Source: Zoogloea oleivorans (GTDB taxonomy: Bacteria; Pseudomonadota; Gammaproteobacteria; Burkholderiales; Rhodocyclaceae). From it: a DNA stretch of 64,000 bases. Shown in pieces: positions 1 to 12,846 of this stretch. The position numbers and the translations under genes are program-made. Each line of letters starts with the position of its first letter. Position 1 is the first letter of the stretch. Where the stretch lies: the NCBI GenBank assembly GCA_030157785.1, contig JAOAUC010000077.1, positions 46,503 through 110,502 on the forward strand. Reading direction: 5' to 3'. A model generated the notes under the pieces. It did not search any database and was not told where the DNA came from. It worked only from the letters and a program-made list of their open reading frames with translations.

Positions 1-492
1 GCCGTTGTCGAAGGCGACCAGCAGACCAGCTTCGACGCCGAGCGCATCCGCGCCACCGGCGCCCCGGCGCTGCAGATCAACACCGGCAAGGGCTGTCACC
101 TGGATGCCCACATGGTCGGCCGGGCGCTGGAAAAGCTGGCCCCGGCGGACGACAGCGTGCTGCTCATCGAAAACGTCGGCAACCTGGTGTGCCCGGCCGC
201 CTTCGACCTGGGCGAAGCCGCCAAGGTGGTGGTGCTGTCGGTCACCGAGGGCGAGGACAAGCCTCTCAAGTACCCCGACATGTTTGCTGCGGCCAGCCTG
301 ATGCTGGTGAACAAGATCGACTTGCTGCCCTACCTGAACTTTCCCGTGGATAAAGCCATCGAGTACGCCCTGCGGGTCAATCCGCAGCTCCAGGTGATCC
401 AGGTTTCCGCCACCACAGGTGCCGGCTTCGACGCATGGCTGGGCTGGATCGACGCCCGCCTGGCCGAGGCCGTGGCCGCCAGAACCCGGTGA
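1..492 (+). CDS. hypB: HypB, hydrogenase nickel-insertion GTPase (C-terminal part, cut by window edge)
   Basis: The reading frame is open from base 1, so the N-terminus lies outside the window. HypB is the GTPase that, with HypA, delivers nickel to the large subunit of [NiFe] hydrogenases. Visible motifs are the metal-site stretch GKGCHLDAH near the start, [10 protein letters not shown] (G3 region), VNKIDLLPY (the NKxD guanine-specificity motif) and SATTGAG (G5-like). The gene ends 7 bp before hypF, so it is the upstream member of the hyp operon. The His-rich nickel-storage N-terminus of many HypB proteins cannot be judged here. Confidence 0.95.
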   Translation, partial: AVVEGDQQTSFDAERIRATGAPALQINTGKGCHLDAHMVGRALEKLAPADDSVLLIENVGNLVCPAAFDLGEAAKVVVLSVTEGEDKPLKYPDMFAAASLMLVNKIDLLPYLNFPVDKAIEYALRVNPQLQVIQVSATTGAGFDAWLGWIDARLAEAVAARTR

Positions 493-499
493 CGCGCCC

Positions 500-2878
<2,379 letters not shown>

Positions 2879-2919
2879 GGCGCGCCGGCTCCCCGACGAT
2901 TTCATTGAAAGACTGAATC

Positions 2920-3162
2920 ATGTGTCTCGCCATTCCGACCCGCGTGGTCGAACTCCTCCCCGACGGTCAGGCCCTGGTGGACCTGGGCGGCGTGCGCAAG
3001 GCGATTTCCCTCGAACTGGTGGATGACGTGGCGCCCGGCGATTACGTGATCGTCCATGTGGGCTACGCGCTCACCAAGCTCGATCAGGATGAAGCCGAGC
3101 GCACCCTCGCGCTGATGGTCGAGGCCGGCATCGACGTGTCGGGCGAGGCCGCCTCCGCATGA
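2920..3162 (+). CDS. hypC: HypC hydrogenase maturation chaperone
   Basis: This 80-aa protein starts MCLAIP, the invariant HypC N-terminus whose Cys2 binds the Fe(CN)2CO unit and the large-subunit precursor. HypC works with HypD as the scaffold for iron-site assembly, then chaperones delivery to the hydrogenase large subunit. It is a single small OB-fold domain of usual length. It follows hypF after 41 bp, and its stop overlaps the hypD start as ATGA, indicating translational coupling. Confidence 0.96.
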   Translation: MCLAIPTRVVELLPDGQALVDLGGVRKAISLELVDDVAPGDYVIVHVGYALTKLDQDEAERTLALMVEAGIDVSGEAASA

Positions 3163-4298
3163 AGTACGTCGATGAATTCCGCGATGGCGAGGTGGCCAGG
3201 GGGCTGGCCGAGGCCATTGCCCGTGAAGCCCGGCCTGATCGCCGCTACGCCTTCATGGAGTTCTGCGGTGGCCACACCCACGCGATTTCGCGTTACGGGG
3301 TGGCCGACCTGCTGCCGCCCCAGGTGAAGATGATCCACGGCCCCGGCTGCCCGGTGTGCGTGCTGCCCATCGGGCGCATCGACCAGATCATCCGGCTGGC
3401 GCTGGAGGAGGGTGTCACCGTATGCAGTTACGGCGACACCCTGCGCGTGCCGGCTTCCGGGGGCTTGTCGATGCTGCGTGCGCGGGCCCGCGGCGCCGAC
3501 ATCCGCATGATCTATTCGGCCGCCGACGCGCTGGCGCTGGCGCAGAAGGAGCCGCAGCGGCAGGTGGTGTTCTTCGCCATCGGCTTCGAGACCACCACGC
3601 CGCCCACTGCGCTGGTGATCCGTCAGGCGGCGCAGCTGGGCCTGAAGAATTTCAGCGTGCTGTGCTGCCATGTGCTCACGCCGTCGGCGATCACCGCCAT
3701 CCTTGAATCGCCTGAAGTGCGCGAGCTGGGCACGGTGCCGCTGGACGGTTTCATCGGCCCGGCCCACGTCAGCACCATCATCGGCAGCCGGCCCTACGCC
3801 CACTTCGCCGAGGAATACCGCAAGCCGGTGGTCATTGCCGGTTTCGAGCCGCTGGACGTGATGCAGGCCATCCGCATGCTGGTGCGCCAGGTGAATGAAG
3901 GCCGTGCCGAGGTTGAAAACGAATTCACCCGTGCCGTCACCGAGGACGGCAACCTCAAGGCGCAGGCGCTGGTGTCGGAGGTCATGGAGTTGCGTCGCGA
4001 GTTCGAATGGCGCGGCCTCGGCGTGGTGCCCTATTCGGCCCTGCGCATTCGCGACCGTTATGCAGCCTTCGATGCCGAGGCGCGCTTCGGCCTCAAATAC
4101 CAGGGCGTTCCCGACCATAAATCCTGCGAATGCGGGGCCATCCTGCGCGGCGTCAAGCGGCCCCTCGACTGCAAGCTGTTCGGCTCCGTGTGCACGCCGG
4201 AAACACCCATGGGCTCGTGCATGGTGTCGTCCGAAGGGGCTTGTGCCGCGCACTACACCTACGGCCGTTTTCGCGACATTCCGGTTGTTGCTGCGTGA
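3159..4298 (+). CDS. hypD: HypD Fe-S scaffold for Fe(CN)2CO assembly
   Basis: HypD (379 aa) is the iron-sulfur protein that, with HypC, assembles the Fe(CN)2CO moiety of [NiFe] hydrogenase. Diagnostic motifs are FCGGHTHAI near residues 30-38, GPGCPVCV near 61-68, GFETTTPPTA in the middle, and the C-terminal cysteine-rich part (KSCECGAI, plus LFGSVCTPETPMGSCMVSSEG) that binds the 4Fe-4S cluster. The start overlaps the hypC stop. Length and motif order are normal. Confidence 0.96.
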   Translation: MKYVDEFRDGEVARGLAEAIAREARPDRRYAFMEFCGGHTHAISRYGVADLLPPQVKMIHGPGCPVCVLPIGRIDQIIRLALEEGVTVCSYGDTLRVPASGGLSMLRARARGADIRMIYSAADALALAQKEPQRQVVFFAIGFETTTPPTALVIRQAAQLGLKNFSVLCCHVLTPSAITAILESPEVRELGTVPLDGFIGPAHVSTIIGSRPYAHFAEEYRKPVVIAGFEPLDVMQAIRMLVRQVNEGRAEVENEFTRAVTEDGNLKAQALVSEVMELRREFEWRGLGVVPYSALRIRDRYAAFDAEARFGLKYQGVPDHKSCECGAILRGVKRPLDCKLFGSVCTPETPMGSCMVSSEGACAAHYTYGRFRDIPVVAA

Positions 4299-4388
4299 CG
4301 GGGCGTGGAAAGAAGGTGTTGATGTCGAAAAGCTGCCGGATGGTTGCCCGTGCCCGTGACTTTTATCCGGTAATACCCGTCGAAAGGT

Positions 4389-4415
4389 TAAGTCTTGTCA
4401 TGCAGTGGCCGATAA
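4389..4415 (+). promoter_or_regulatory. Candidate sigma28 (FliA) promoter of the chemoreceptor gene
   Basis: Bases 4408-4415 read GCCGATAA, identical to the enterobacterial FliA -10 consensus. The block starting 19 bases upstream reads TAAGTCTT, matching 5 of 8 positions of the -35 consensus TAAAGTTT, including the initial TAA, with the standard 11-base spacer. It lies in the 160-bp gap after hypD and just upstream of the ribosome binding site of the FIST-MCP gene. This would couple the receptor to motility genes rather than only to the hyp operon. Sequence match only. Confidence 0.6.
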
Positions 4416-4458
4416 GCCGCCACACGGCCCGTCTCGAGGCCGGGCAAGGAGACAAGAA

Positions 4459-6489
4459 GTGAACCTGTTCAAGAAACTGCGTGGCGCGTCCGTCCCGGGC
4501 GTTGTGACGCTCCAGTGCCGCTCGTCGGAAGTGGGCCAGACGCTCACCTCCGCCTCGATTACCCCGACCTTCGTCAGTGGCTACGTGTCTCCCCACGTGG
4601 ACATCGAGCAGGTTGCCCGCGCGGTGACGGCGCGCTTTCCCGGCGTGCCCCTGATGCTGTGCTCCACTGCCGGCGAACTGTGTGCGAGTGATGAAAGCCT
4701 CTACTGCCGCACGGGTGACAGCTGGGACAGGGTAGTGCTGCAGTGTTTCGACGCCACGCTGATCGCCCGTTCGCAGATCGTGGCGATACCGCTCGGCAGC
4801 GAGGACCTGCGCCGCGGCAACAGCGAGGTGCCGGTCAGGGAGCGCGTGGCGCGCATTGCCCGCAACATCCAGTCAGCGCGGGTGGACATGGACATCGACT
4901 ACCGGGACACCCTGGCCTACATCATGTTCGACGGACTGTCGGCCTCCGAGTCCTTCTTCATGGAAGCGCTCTACGATTCCGGGCGCTTTCCTTGCCTGTT
5001 CGTCGGCGGCTCGGCCGGCGGCAAGTTCGACTTCAAGAACACCTGGATCCACGACGGTACCCGGAAGCTCGAGAACCACGCCCTGATTGCCTTCCTGAAG
5101 GTGGCCAGGGGGATGCGCTTCGGGGTGCTGAAGAGCCAGAACTTCGTGCCCGACGGCCCGCACTTTCCGGTCATCGGTGCGTCGCTGGAGCAGCGCTACG
5201 TGAGCCAGGTGATCGATGCCGACGGCCGTATCGTGCCCTTCGTTGACGCCCTGTGCGCGCACTTCCGCTGCGCCCCGCGGGATCTGGAAGGCAAGCTCGC
5301 CGATTATTCCTTCGCCATCCAGGTCGGCAAGGAGATCTTCGTGCGCTCGGTGGTCAACGTGAATGTTGAAGCCGGGCGGGTCAATTTCTATTGCGACATC
5401 TCCCCGGGTGAAGAACTGCTGCTGGTCCGGCGGACCGGTCTGGTGCAAAGCACCGAGCAGGATTTTCGCGCCTTCATGGCCGGCAAGCCCGGCGCGCCGG
5501 TGGCCGGTATCCTCAACGACTGCATCCTGCGTCGCCTCTACAACGACAAGGAACTGTCCAAAGTCGGCACGGCCCTGCCGTGCAAGCAGCTGGCTGGCTT
5601 CTCCACCTTTGGCGAGATCCTCGGCCTCAACCTGAACCAGACGCTGACGGCGGTGTTCTTCTTCCGGGTGCCGGAGGGCACGCCCTTCCGCGACGATTAC
5701 GTGGACAACTTCGTTGCTCACTACGGCGAGTTCAAGGCCTTCTTCCTGCGTCGCCAGAGCGCCAAGCTGGCCGGGCTGTCGCGAGTCATCGTCAAGCAGA
5801 TCGGCGATTACCAGAGCGGCTCTTTCGACAGCCAGCTCGATCCGTCCAGCTTTGACGACAACATCGGCCTGGTGGTGTATGGCCTCAACAGCCTCGGGCA
5901 GACCCTGAAAGCATCCAACGATCTGCGCAAGGACACCGGCCGCCAGCTGGAGTCCTGTGCCGGCGACCTGTATGCCTCGGTCGGCGCCCTGGCCGGCCAC
6001 ATCCAGGAGCAGGAGCGGGTGGTGCACGAGGCCGGCGAGACAGTCAGCGACCTGACCCGCCAGGCGGCCGACGCCGCCGACAGCGCGCGCAAGCTGGCCC
6101 ACGCCAGTGGCCGCATCCAGGGTGTGGTGGAAGTCATCCAGCAGATTGCGGACCAGACCAACCTGCTGGCCCTGAATGCCGCCATCGAAGCCGCCCGGGC
6201 CGGTGAAGCCGGCCGTGGCTTTGCCGTGGTGGCTGACGAGGTACGCAAGCTGGCCGAGAAATCGCGCATGAGTGCCGGCGAGATTGGCGCAGACATTTCC
6301 ACGCTGGCCAGCGAGATCGGCCGCGTGGCGGGCGAGATCGAACGCCAGGCCGGCGACGTTTCCAACCTGTCCGGCATGCTCACCAACATCGAGGCCTTCA
6401 GCGGCAAGACTTCAGAAACCGCCGGCCATACCCGGGCCGTGGCCGATACCCTCAAGAACCTTACCGAAAGCCAGCTGATCCAGGCCTGA
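4459..6489 (+). CDS. FIST-domain methyl-accepting chemotaxis protein
   Basis: A 676-aa soluble chemoreceptor with no obvious membrane helix. Residues about 1-400 match FIST N and C sensory domains (family knowledge: proposed small-ligand binding). A helical linker leads to a C-terminal MCP signalling domain with the hallmark hairpin [16 protein letters not shown] and [18 protein letters not shown], which contacts CheA/CheW. The GTG at 4459 is preferred because AAGGAG sits at 4446-4451 and a FliA-like promoter ends at 4415; a GTG at 4405 would lie inside that promoter. It sits inside the hyp cluster between hypD and hypE, so it may sense a signal tied to hydrogen metabolism (inference). Confidence 0.88.
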   Translation: MNLFKKLRGASVPGVVTLQCRSSEVGQTLTSASITPTFVSGYVSPHVDIEQVARAVTARFPGVPLMLCSTAGELCASDESLYCRTGDSWDRVVLQCFDATLIARSQIVAIPLGSEDLRRGNSEVPVRERVARIARNIQSARVDMDIDYRDTLAYIMFDGLSASESFFMEALYDSGRFPCLFVGGSAGGKFDFKNTWIHDGTRKLENHALIAFLKVARGMRFGVLKSQNFVPDGPHFPVIGASLEQRYVSQVIDADGRIVPFVDALCAHFRCAPRDLEGKLADYSFAIQVGKEIFVRSVVNVNVEAGRVNFYCDISPGEELLLVRRTGLVQSTEQDFRAFMAGKPGAPVAGILNDCILRRLYNDKELSKVGTALPCKQLAGFSTFGEILGLNLNQTLTAVFFFRVPEGTPFRDDYVDNFVAHYGEFKAFFLRRQSAKLAGLSRVIVKQIGDYQSGSFDSQLDPSSFDDNIGLVVYGLNSLGQTLKASNDLRKDTGRQLESCAGDLYASVGALAGHIQEQERVVHEAGETVSDLTRQAADAADSARKLAHASGRIQGVVEVIQQIADQTNLLALNAAIEAARAGEAGRGFAVVADEVRKLAEKSRMSAGEIGADISTLASEIGRVAGEIERQAGDVSNLSGMLTNIEAFSGKTSETAGHTRAVADTLKNLTESQLIQA

Positions 6490-6577
6490 CCCGGCTCGCG
6501 CAAGCACCCGGGCTTGCCGCGCCGCTCAGGCCACTGAACGACACGACAAGCCCATGCCCTTCTTTTTCCGCCCCTGC

Positions 6578-6610
6578 GAAGGGCGCCGGTCATGTTGACT
6601 GGCGCCCTTC
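6578..6610 (+). promoter_or_regulatory. Long hairpin containing the start codon of the next gene
   Basis: Bases 6578-6592 (GAAGGGCGCCGGTCA) pair with 6596-6610 over 15 positions with one G-U wobble, leaving a 3-base loop. The ATG of the downstream 118-aa gene (6592-6594) lies at the tip of the stem. No T-run follows, so it does not look like a simple terminator. It would hide the initiation region in mRNA, suggesting translational control, or alternatively act as an mRNA-processing site. This is visible in sequence; the function is inferred. Confidence 0.55.
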
Positions 6611-6948
6611 TCGGCATCATCGAGGATGCCGGCAAAGCCGTCCTGACCCTCACCGAGGGCGTGGATGACGCCACCCTTTTCTCCCTGCGTCTGACCCGCG
6701 AGGAGTCGGTCCGCCAGTTGCTGGTGATCGCCGATACGGCGACCAACCTGCCTCCAGACGTGCGTGCCACGCTTGCCGCCATCGATTGGGACGGCTGGGC
6801 CGTCACGGCCCGCGTGTTGCGTGGCCCCTATTCCGGCGCGGCCCGCGACGCCCTTTCCTTCGGCGTGCGCTCGATGGTGCCTGCCACCCTCATGGGCCTG
6901 CGCCTGTATCGCAAGAGCCATCCTGATCTGTTCGCCTTCAAACCATGA
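6592..6948 (+). CDS. HepT-like (DUF86-like) small protein lacking the RNase motif
   Basis: 118 aa. The layout resembles HepT/DUF86 proteins: an N-terminal helix pair, a central TREESVRQLLVIADTATNLPPDVRA resembling the HepT helix with 'IGEA..LP', then DWDGWAVTARVLRGPY at the place where HepT has W..I.GLRN.LAHxY. The catalytic RX4-6H of HepT is not intact here, because the His position is Arg/Gly, so RNase activity is unlikely. No MntA-like nucleotidyltransferase partner is adjacent. It is translationally coupled to hypE (ATGA at 6945). The assignment rests on pattern similarity only. Confidence 0.5.
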   Translation: MLTGALLGIIEDAGKAVLTLTEGVDDATLFSLRLTREESVRQLLVIADTATNLPPDVRATLAAIDWDGWAVTARVLRGPYSGAARDALSFGVRSMVPATLMGLRLYRKSHPDLFAFKP

Positions 6949-7991
6949 AAAAAGCCTACGTCCGTCCCCTTGACCTGCGTCACGGCACGGTGGATCTCTC
7001 CCACGGTGGCGGTGGCCGCGCCATGGTCCAGCTCATCGGCGAGATTTTCGGCCGCGCCTTTGATAACGAATGGCTGCGCCGCGGCGACGATGGCGCCGTG
7101 CTGCCGGCCCCTGGCCCTGGCGAACGCCTGGTGGTGGCCACCGACGCCCACGTGGTATCGCCGCTGTTCTTTCCGGGTGGCGACATCGGCTGTTTGTGCG
7201 TGCATGGCACCCTCAACGACGTGGCGGTGATGGGCGCCCGGCCGCTGTATCTGGCGACCAGCTTCATCCTCGAAGAAGGCTTTCCGCTGGCCGACCTGCA
7301 GCGCATCGTCGCCAGCATGGCGGCTGCGGCGAAGGACGCCGGCGTGCCGGTGGTCACCGGCGACACCAAGGTCGTCGAGAAGGGCAAGGGCGACGGCATC
7401 TTCATCACCACCACCGGCATCGGCGCGCTGCCCGCCGGGTGCGAGCTGTCGGGCGCCAACGCCCGACCCGGCGACGCCGTGATCGTCTCCGGCACCCTGG
7501 GCGATCACGGCATGGCGATCATGGCCCAGCGCGAAAACCTCGCCTTCGAATCCGAAATCCGTTCCGACACTGCCGCGCTGCACGGCCTCATCGCCGACCT
7601 GCTGGCCGCCGTGCCGCAAACCCGTGTGCTACGTGACCCGACCCGCGGCGGGCTGGCGGCGACGCTCAACGAAATCGCCCAGCAGTCCGGCGTCGGCATC
7701 GTCCTCGACGAAGCCGCTATCCCCGTTGACCCGCAGGTCGCCGCCGCCTGCGAGTTCCTCGGCCTCGACCCGCTCAATATCGCCAACGAAGGCAAGCTCA
7801 TCGCCATTTGTCCGGCAGAGCACGCCGATGCTCTGGTCGCCGCGCTGCGCGCCCATCCCCTTGGCGCCCGTGCCGCGCGCATCGGCGAAGTCACCTTTGA
7901 TGCGCAGCACTTTGTGCAGATGAAAACCGCCTTCGGTGGCCGCCGCATGGTGGACTGGCTGGCCGGCGAACAGCTGCCGCGCATTTGCTGA
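6945..7991 (+). CDS. hypE: HypE, carbamoyl-dehydratase forming the hydrogenase CN ligand
   Basis: HypE (348 aa) receives the carbamoyl group from HypF on its C-terminal cysteine and dehydrates it with ATP to a thiocyanate that donates cyanide to iron. The N-terminal AIR-synthetase-like fold shows DLSHGGGGRAMVQL, and DPTRGGLAATLNEIA is the second signature. The protein ends in PRIC, the conserved C-terminus whose last Cys carries the ligand. Its start overlaps the HepT-like gene. Usual length. Confidence 0.96.
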   Translation: MKKAYVRPLDLRHGTVDLSHGGGGRAMVQLIGEIFGRAFDNEWLRRGDDGAVLPAPGPGERLVVATDAHVVSPLFFPGGDIGCLCVHGTLNDVAVMGARPLYLATSFILEEGFPLADLQRIVASMAAAAKDAGVPVVTGDTKVVEKGKGDGIFITTTGIGALPAGCELSGANARPGDAVIVSGTLGDHGMAIMAQRENLAFESEIRSDTAALHGLIADLLAAVPQTRVLRDPTRGGLAATLNEIAQQSGVGIVLDEAAIPVDPQVAAACEFLGLDPLNIANEGKLIAICPAEHADALVAALRAHPLGARAARIGEVTFDAQHFVQMKTAFGGRRMVDWLAGEQLPRIC

Positions 7992-8024
7992 AGATGGCTC
8001 GCCATTCCCCGTTGCTGTCTGAGT

Positions 8025-8052
8025 GTATGATCGTACGCATCAATATGCGCAT
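8025..8052. promoter_or_regulatory. Possible operator upstream of ccdA (short palindromes)
   Basis: The stretch just before ccdA contains CGTACG and the 8-base palindrome ATGCGCAT, spaced closely, as expected for an autoregulatory site bound by a CcdA-CcdB complex. No clear -35/-10 pair was assigned. Inference from position and symmetry only. Confidence 0.3.
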
Positions 8053-8064
8053 CGAGGTGCCTTC

Positions 8065-8316
8065 ATGCTGAACCCCGCCAGTCTGGCCGCCCGGAAGGGG
8101 CGCCTGTCCCTGTCCATCAGCCAGGATCTGCTCGACCGCCTGGAACCCTACAAGCAGCAGGTGAACCTGTCGGCCCAGGCCGAAGCCTTGTTCGCCAGCA
8201 TTCTCGAACAGCTGGAAAACCGCGACTGGGCGGCGCGTAACGCCGACGCCCTCGATGCCCACGGGCGCAGCATCGCGGCCAGCGGGCTGGCAGGCGAAGA
8301 GTTCGACAGGATTTGA
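8065..8316 (+). CDS. ccdA: CcdA-type antitoxin
   Basis: 83 aa from the ATG at 8065 (GAGG at 8054-8057 as ribosome binding site). The N-terminal half (GRLSLSISQDLLDRLEPYKQQ) fits a ribbon-helix-helix DNA-binding fold; the C-terminal half contains LENRDWAARNADALDAHGRSI, like the CcdA tail that wraps the toxin (E. coli CcdA has 'RRLRAERWKAEN...'). Type II antitoxins of this class neutralise CcdB and repress their own operon. The pair is inserted between hypE and hoxX on the same strand. An upstream in-frame GTG at 8023 has less support. Confidence 0.8.
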   Translation: MLNPASLAARKGRLSLSISQDLLDRLEPYKQQVNLSAQAEALFASILEQLENRDWAARNADALDAHGRSIAASGLAGEEFDRI

Positions 8317-8318
8317 CC

Positions 8319-8630
8319 TTGGCCCAATTCCAGATCTATCCGAACCCGGGCAGCAAGAAGGCCGACATTCCCTTTCTCGTCGCCATCCAGAACGATCACA
8401 TTTCGAGCCGTACCGGTGCTTGCGTGGTCATCCCGCTCCGGGCCAACACGCTGCCGGTGGAAATCATGGCGCCCCTGGTCGATGTTCCCGGCTACGGCCC
8501 CCTGGTGCTGTCGGCAGACGAAATTTTCGCCATCGACACGGCCCGCCTGCGCGGGGCTGTCGGCAGCCTGAGCCTCGAGGATCGGGCCCGCATCCGTCCG
8601 GCCATCGACAAGGTGCTCGGCGAATACTGA
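8319..8630 (+). CDS. ccdB: CcdB-type gyrase-targeting toxin
   Basis: About 103 aa. N-terminal MAQFQIYPNPG, central VAIQNDHIS and VVIPLRANTL, and LSLEDRARIRPAIDKVL follow the pattern of CcdB (E. coli: MQFKVYTY, VDVQSDII, VVIPL). Known family members poison DNA gyrase when the antitoxin decays. TTG at 8319 is chosen because the protein then starts like CcdB and AGG lies 8 bases upstream; TTG at 8313 overlaps the ccdA stop but leaves no room for a binding site. The conserved C-terminal Trp-Gly-Ile of F-plasmid CcdB is not present (ends LGEY). Confidence 0.8.
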   Translation: MAQFQIYPNPGSKKADIPFLVAIQNDHISSRTGACVVIPLRANTLPVEIMAPLVDVPGYGPLVLSADEIFAIDTARLRGAVGSLSLEDRARIRPAIDKVLGEY

Positions 8631-8662
8631 AGCGCGTGCCGGCCCTTGCGCGGCGATATCCC

Positions 8663-10371
8663 ATGAAAATCCTCCTCCTCACCCACAGCTTCAACAGCCT
8701 CACCCAGCGCCTTTTTGAGGAACTGTCGGTACGCGGGCATGCGCTGTCGGTGGAGTTCGACATTGCCGATTCGGTGACCGAAGAGGCCGTGACGATGTTC
8801 CGGCCCGATGTGGTGCTGGCGCCCTTTCTCAAGCGGGCGATCCCGCAATCCGTGTGGTCGCGGCACTTGTGCCTGATCGTGCACCCCGGCATCGTCGGCG
8901 ACCGCGGCCCGTCGGCCCTCGACTGGGCGATTCAGTCCGGCGCGGCGGAGTGGGGCGTCACCGTGCTGCAGGCGGAGGCCGAGATGGACGCCGGGCCGGT
9001 GTGGGCGAGCGTCACTTTTCCGATGCGGGCAGCGACCAAGGCCAGCCTGTATCGCAACGAGGTGACCGAAGCCGCGGTCACGACGGTGCTGGAAGCGCTG
9101 GGCCATGTGGACGACTGGCGGGCCGGACGCTGGCAGCCCGTGCGCCCGTTGGCTGATGATCCGGCCGTGCGTGGCCGCCAGCTGCCGACCCTGCGCCAGG
9201 CCGACCGGGCCATCGACTGGGCGCGTGACGACACCGCCACCATCCTTGCCCGCCTGCGCGCCGCCGATGGCTTTCCTGGTGTGGTGGATTGCCTGTTCGG
9301 CGTGCCTTGCCACTTGTTCGATGCGCATCCGGCCCCGGTTGAAGCCGGTGCGCAGCCGGGCGAGCTGCTTGCCCGCCGCGACGGTGCCGTGCTGCGTGCC
9401 ACCCGCGACGGTGCCGTATGGATCGGCCATGTGAAGTGCGGCGACCGGGAGGCGGCCCTCAAGCTGCCGACGACCGTGGCCTTTGCGGCCGAGGTCGCCG
9501 ACCTGCCGGAGCGCCCGGCGGACTTGTGGCGTGACGCCGCCGACGATGGTGCCGAGCTGCGCTACCGGGAAACCGGCGCTGTCGGCTTTTTGTCCTTCGA
9601 CTTCTACAACGGCGCCATGGCTACCAACCAGTGCCGGCGTCTGCTGGCAGCTATCGACTTTGCCCGCTCCCGCCCGACCCGCGTGCTGGTGTTCGAAGGC
9701 GGGGCGGATTTCTGGTCCAACGGCATTCACCTCAATTGCATTGAGGCCAGCGAATCCGCTGCCGACGCGTCGTGGGCCAACATCAACGCCATGGACGACG
9801 TGTGTCTGGCCATCCTGCAACTCACCGACCGCCTGACCGTGGCTGCCCTGCGCGGCAATGCCGGTGCCGGCGGCTGCTTTCTGGCGCTGGCCGCCGACCG
9901 GGTGTGGGCGCGGGAAGGCGTCATCCTCAACCCCCACTACAAGAACATGGGCAACCTGTATGGCTCCGAGTACTGGACCTACCTGCTGCCCCGCCGCGTC
10001 GGCGCCGATGGTGCCCGCAAGCTGATGGCCGAGCGCTTGCCCCTGGGCGCTCCGCGCGCTGCGCACAGCGGCCTCATCGACGCCTGCTTCGGTGCCGACC
10101 GGGCCGCTTTCGAGCTTGAGGTGGTCAGCCGCGCCGCAGCCCTCGCCAGCGCCCCGGACTACGTCGGGCAAGTCGCCGCCAAGCAGGCCCGCCGCGCTGC
10201 CGACGAAGCCGCCAAACCACTTGCAGCCTACCGTGATGAAGAGCTCACCCACATGCGTCGCAACTTCTACGGCTTCGACCCCAGCTACCACGGGGCACGC
10301 TACCATTTCGTGATGAAAAGCCCCCAGTCCTGGACACCCCGCCACCTCGCCGTTCACCGGGAAATCAAGCG

Positions 10372-10375
<4 letters not shown>
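8663..10375 (+). CDS. hoxX: HoxX, formyl-transferase/hydratase fusion supplying CO for hydrogenase
   Basis: 570 aa from the ATG at 8663; a longer ORF from 8255 runs through ccdAB and is unsupported. Residues about 1-270 are formyltransferase-like (HPGIVGDRGPSALDWAI contains the folate-binding region). Residues about 310-530 are enoyl-CoA hydratase/isomerase-like (GGADFWSNGIHLN, GNAGAGGCFLALAADRVW). In Ralstonia, HoxX makes the CO ligand of [NiFe] hydrogenase from formyl-tetrahydrofolate under oxic conditions (family knowledge). The stop overlaps the hoxA start as ATGA. Its presence suggests hydrogenase maturation in air. Confidence 0.93.
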
Positions 10376-11849
<1,474 letters not shown>

Positions 11850-11853
<4 letters not shown>

Positions 11854-12845
11854 AGCTCCTGTGGCTGCAGTCCGGTGGCTGTGGCGGCTGCAGCATGTCC
11901 CTGCTGTGCTCCGGCGCGCAGGACGTGCTGGGGCTGCTGGCCTCGGCCGGCATCGAGCTGGCCTGGCATCCGTCCCTGTCGGAAGCCAGTGGCGACGAGG
12001 TGCGGACGATTCTGGCCGACTTCGAATCCGGCCGCACGCCGCTCGACCTGCTGTGCGTGGAAGGCTCGCTGCTCACCGGGCCGAACGGCTCCGGGCGTTT
12101 TCACATGCTGGGCGGCACCGGCCGGCCGATGATCGACTGGGTCAAGAGCCTGGCAGCCCGTGCCCGCTACACGCTGGGTGTCGGCACCTGCGCCACCTAC
12201 GGCGGGGTGACTGCCGCCGGCATCAATCCGGCTGGCGCCATCGGCCTGCAGTACGACGGCAACCAGAAGGGCGGCCTGCTGGGGCCGGATTACCGTTCTG
12301 CCGCCGGCCTGCCGGTGATCAACATCGCCGGCTGCCCGACCCACCCGGACTGGGTGACGGACACGCTGCTGGCGCTGGCCCTCGGCCAGTTTGGCGAGGC
12401 GGATATGGAGGCCCTCGGCCGCCCGCGCTTCTACGCCGACCAGCTGGTGCATCACGGCTGCACCCGCAACGAGTTCTACGAGTTCAAGGCCAGCGCCGAG
12501 AAGCCCGGCGATCTGGGCTGCATGATGGAGCACATGGGCTGCGTCGGCACCCAGGCCCATGCCGACTGCAACATCCGGCCGTGGAACGGCGCCGGCTCGT
12601 GTACCAACGGCGGCTACCCGTGCATCAGCTGCACCGAGCCGGGCTTCGAGTCGCCGGGCCACGCCTTCGGGCGTACGCCAAAGGTGGCCGGTATTCCCAT
12701 CGGGCTGCCCTCGGATATGCCCAAGGCCTGGTTCGTGGCGCTGGCGGCCTTGTCCAAGTCGGCGACGCCGGCGCGGGTGCGCCAGAACGCGGTGGCCGAG
12801 GTGCCGGTGGTGGCGCCGGCCATTCGGAAGACAGGGTTCAAGTGA
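11850..12845 (+). CDS. hoxB: HoxB/HupU, small subunit of H2-sensing regulatory hydrogenase
   Basis: 331 aa, GTG start overlapping the hoxA stop. No twin-arginine signal is present (it begins MKLLWLQSGGCGGCS), which fits the cytoplasmic regulatory hydrogenase rather than a membrane uptake enzyme. Proximal-cluster ligands are CGGC at 11-14, GTCATYGG and AGCPTHPDW; the distal and medial cluster cysteines appear in HHGCTRNEFYEF, GCMMEHMGC, and GSCTNGGYPCISC. The extra cysteines typical of O2-tolerant 4Fe-3S enzymes are not seen. It pairs with HoxC and signals H2 to HoxJ. Confidence 0.93.
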
Positions 12846-12846
12846 A

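Noticed and set aside
8255..8662. Long N-terminal extension of HoxX
   Set aside because: Overlaps ccdA and ccdB; HoxX homologues start at the MKILLLTHS region.
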